NCBI GenBank assembly: GCA_033816765.1
Contig: CM066298.1
Location: forward strand, 434,001 to 498,000
Source of the DNA: Nothopassalora personata
Lineage: Eukaryota > Ascomycota > Dothideomycetes > Mycosphaerellales > Mycosphaerellaceae
Direction of reading: 5' to 3'
DNA length: 64,000 bases
A program made the position numbers and the translations under genes. This document shows, one piece after another, positions 62,142-64,000 of this stretch. How positions within the stretch are numbered: the stretch's first letter is position 1; each line of letters starts with the position of its first letter. The notes under the pieces are model-generated. The model was not told where the DNA came from, ran no database searches, and saw only the letters and a program-made list of their open reading frames with translations.

Positions 62142-63897
62142 CAATGGCGGGGTCCTGGAGGGTTGAGAAGTAGAACCGTCCGGCGGTGACTCCAGTGTGG
62201 CAGACCGCATCAGATGCGTTCGGGTGCGTCGCATTGCGATGCATCTTGTTTCATTGTGTTCTCTTGATGACAGTGATGATCGGTATCGGGACGATGGAGA
62301 GTGTTTCTGCAGTCTTAGCCTTGGCGTTGGAGTGGGAAGGAATGCATTATCGGCATGTCCGGCCTCGAAAAGCATGCAGCGTTTCGCTGACGTTGTGAGG
62401 TGTAGATAACATATCGAATGAAGATGAATGAACAAATACTCGTCGTTCGGTGTCTAGTACGGCTGTCGACATTGTTTGCTTGATCAGGCCGGAAATGCTC
62501 CAGGCGGCGTTCTTCTAGCAAGCTCCCACGGCTGTCTGGGACGGTCGGTAGAGTCAAGCCAGAGGGCTGGCTGCAGTGTCCAGATGGTCCAGTCTTTTGT
62601 CCTCGCAGACCATGTTGTCGGATTGTTTCCTGTCTTGTTAGCTCTTGTTAGAGTTTCAGCCTCGTAATCAGATGGCTTCCACCCCAGACAGTGGTTCCTT
62701 CTGATTAGGGAAAGTTTTTTGCATCTTGTCACCGAACAGGAGCGTGGGAAAAGAAGAGAGGGCAAGCGGAGAGCAGAAAGTGCTCGGATAACGAAGAAAG
62801 GTGAGGTTGGGAGGAGAAGATAACATGAGCAGAGCGATAGCCCGGCCTATACAGGCACTCAGATGCGACGGACCGAATGTACGAGCCCTTCGCTCCTTCC
62901 TTGCCGACAGTCAGCCTTGCTCGTCCGTGTCGGAAGGAGGCACGGAGGTCAAGGAGAAGGAAGTTATTATGGGAGTCTTGGGATTGCTTTTAGTCTCCAG
63001 TACGCTGAACATAGAGCAAATGTGTCTTCATCGTCTCAGGCATGTCGGCTGCACGCAGCCTTGGCGCTTCGTCGAAGAAGCGATAGCAGACCTCTCACAA
63101 ACGCTTCGGCCAGGGTGTGCATGAGCCGCCAATAGCACGAAATGTCTTACTGTATAGCTGCATCTGGTCGTCGGCCCTTGCCTTTATTCGATAGCGTGTT
63201 GGTGGTAGTGTGCATGGAGGCATGGAGGCTGTCTCAGTAACTGTTTCCTTCCTCTCTACTGTACATCCCACCCATACAGTCGCGATATGCGCCGCAACCA
63301 TTTCGTTGTCCTGCGACTGCGACGCATGAGACGACGACGACAGATTGCGCATGCGGATGAGCGAGAGATGTGTTCTGGAGAGGAACTGTTCCTGATTGAT
63401 GCTCCCGTTGGAGTGGCAGAGAATGCTGGGCAATGCCGTTATTCTATTGCCTCGCTCGGTCGCGTCAGCATGTCTAGGCGCGACCACGACCTCAACAGAC
63501 ACTGGAATCAGCCATCCACGTCTTTACCCTTGCCAAGCAGGGAAGGGCGACTGTCAGCGCATATCCTTCCGCGTGGCTTGCCCGCAAGGTCCTAGCGGAG
63601 CTCAAAGTGTGTTGACGTGAACAGCTCTCCTGATTCTGGTTGATCCTCTTTCATTCAACATAACTCCCAGATACAAAGCCGTGCTGTCGCCATTTCGACA
63701 GCCAACTTCGACATAGCTCTTTCTTGACTTATCCGATCGGTACCCGGCGCATTGCACTGACGTACCGGATTCCGATATAGGCCACTCGGCGGTCCCTTAA
63801 ATTACGTTAGCGTGCAGCTGGAAAAAGCTGTGATAAGGCCGAGTGGGAGAATTTCAACGAGCCGCTGTAGTAACCACACCACTAATCTCATATCACA
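62142..63897. other. Intergenic region between MET16 and ATP sulfurylase
   Basis: About 1.75 kb with no supported gene. It holds the ATP sulfurylase promoter, including an inverted repeat close to the start codon (separate entry). Confidence 0.45.
63782..63846. promoter_or_regulatory. Nested inverted repeats upstream of ATP sulfurylase
   Basis: CCACTCGGC (63782-63790) and its exact complement GCCGAGTGG (63838-63846) flank an inner pair CAGCT/AGCTG (63815-63819 and 63826-63830). The structure lies 52 to 116 bases before the ATG and could be a protein-binding palindrome or a stem in the 5' leader. GATAAG lies within it at 63832-63837. Its function is inference only. Confidence 0.4.
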
Positions 63898-64000
63898 ATG
63901 GTGCGTGACCCATGCTCACCATAGCTGCCGATCAGGCGATCATCTTGGCTAACACAATTTCCAGGCCAACCCTCCCCACGGCGGTGTCCTCAAGGACCTG
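63898..64000 (+). CDS. MET3: ATP sulfurylase, 5' end only (window edge)
   Basis: The start ATG at 63898-63900 is followed at once by an intron (GTGCGT...TTCCAG, 63901-63964, with GGCTAACAC), so the first exon contributes only Met. Exon 2 from 63965 reads ANPPHGGVLKDL up to the window end. MAN-x-PHGGVLKDL is the start of fungal ATP sulfurylase, which forms adenosine phosphosulfate from ATP and sulfate, the first step of sulfate assimilation. Identification rests on 13 residues but these are distinctive. It is on the same strand as MET16, two steps later in the pathway. Confidence 0.85.

Noticed and set aside
1..64000. Reassignment of TAG to Gln in this genome, suggested by several in-frame TAG codons and rare use of TAG as a gene end
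   Set aside because: The ABC1-family gene ends at TAG 29605 and the small gene at TAG 31696, each with a natural C-terminus and no coding sequence beyond. Affected genes are mostly accessory and several also have frameshifts, so decay, editing or readthrough is more likely.

Overview
The window looks like nuclear chromosomal DNA of a filamentous ascomycete (Pezizomycotina, perhaps Dothideomycetes; the class is a guess). Pointers are dense genes with short introns (about 35 to 150 bases, CTAAC-like branch sites), a PalI homologue, a long RNA-dependent RNA polymerase carrying an RRM, a TOK-type potassium channel, a fused Met8/Met1 siroheme enzyme and an ATP sulfurylase of fungal type. I see no bacterial operon, CRISPR array, phage or intact transposon.

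Layout. 1-5.5 kb: the 3' end of a low-complexity gene, a wrecked GPCR-like gene and an epoxide hydrolase. 6-14 kb: a photolyase, palI and a NIPSNAP-like gene. 14-22.6 kb: RNA-dependent RNA polymerase, two tiny genes and the TOK channel, all on the minus strand. 22.6-27.4 kb: an accessory island of broken or unrecognised reading frames with a perfect 13 x 16-bp minisatellite. 27.4-40 kb: an ABC1-type kinase, a mitochondrial carrier diverging from SPT16, and an MFS exporter. 40-44.8 kb: an intron-containing tRNA-Pro followed by wrecks of a short-chain dehydrogenase and a type-B carboxylesterase. 44.8-58.2 kb: a housekeeping block (Met8/Met1, Rav2/Rogdi, a Sur7-like protein, a coiled-coil protein, an Hsp70-like ATPase, Lrp1/C1D, a SET methyltransferase, PDCD5). 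58.4-64 kb: an interrupted accessory gene, PAPS reductase and the first codons of ATP sulfurylase.

Two themes tie the window together. First, three sulfate-assimilation genes lie within 19 kb: Met8/Met1 makes the siroheme needed by sulfite reductase, PAPS reductase makes sulfite, and ATP sulfurylase starts the pathway. Second, the accessory genes are repeatedly broken by TAG or TAA codons where a Gln or Trp codon is expected, each explainable by a CpA to TpA transition. That resembles repeat-induced point mutation or its traces, while neighbouring housekeeping genes are intact.

Exon boundaries below were worked out by hand from GT/GC-AG signals, branch-site-like motifs and preserved reading phase. 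No alignment, transcript or database search was available. Family names come from recognised motifs; statements about ancestral codons are inference.
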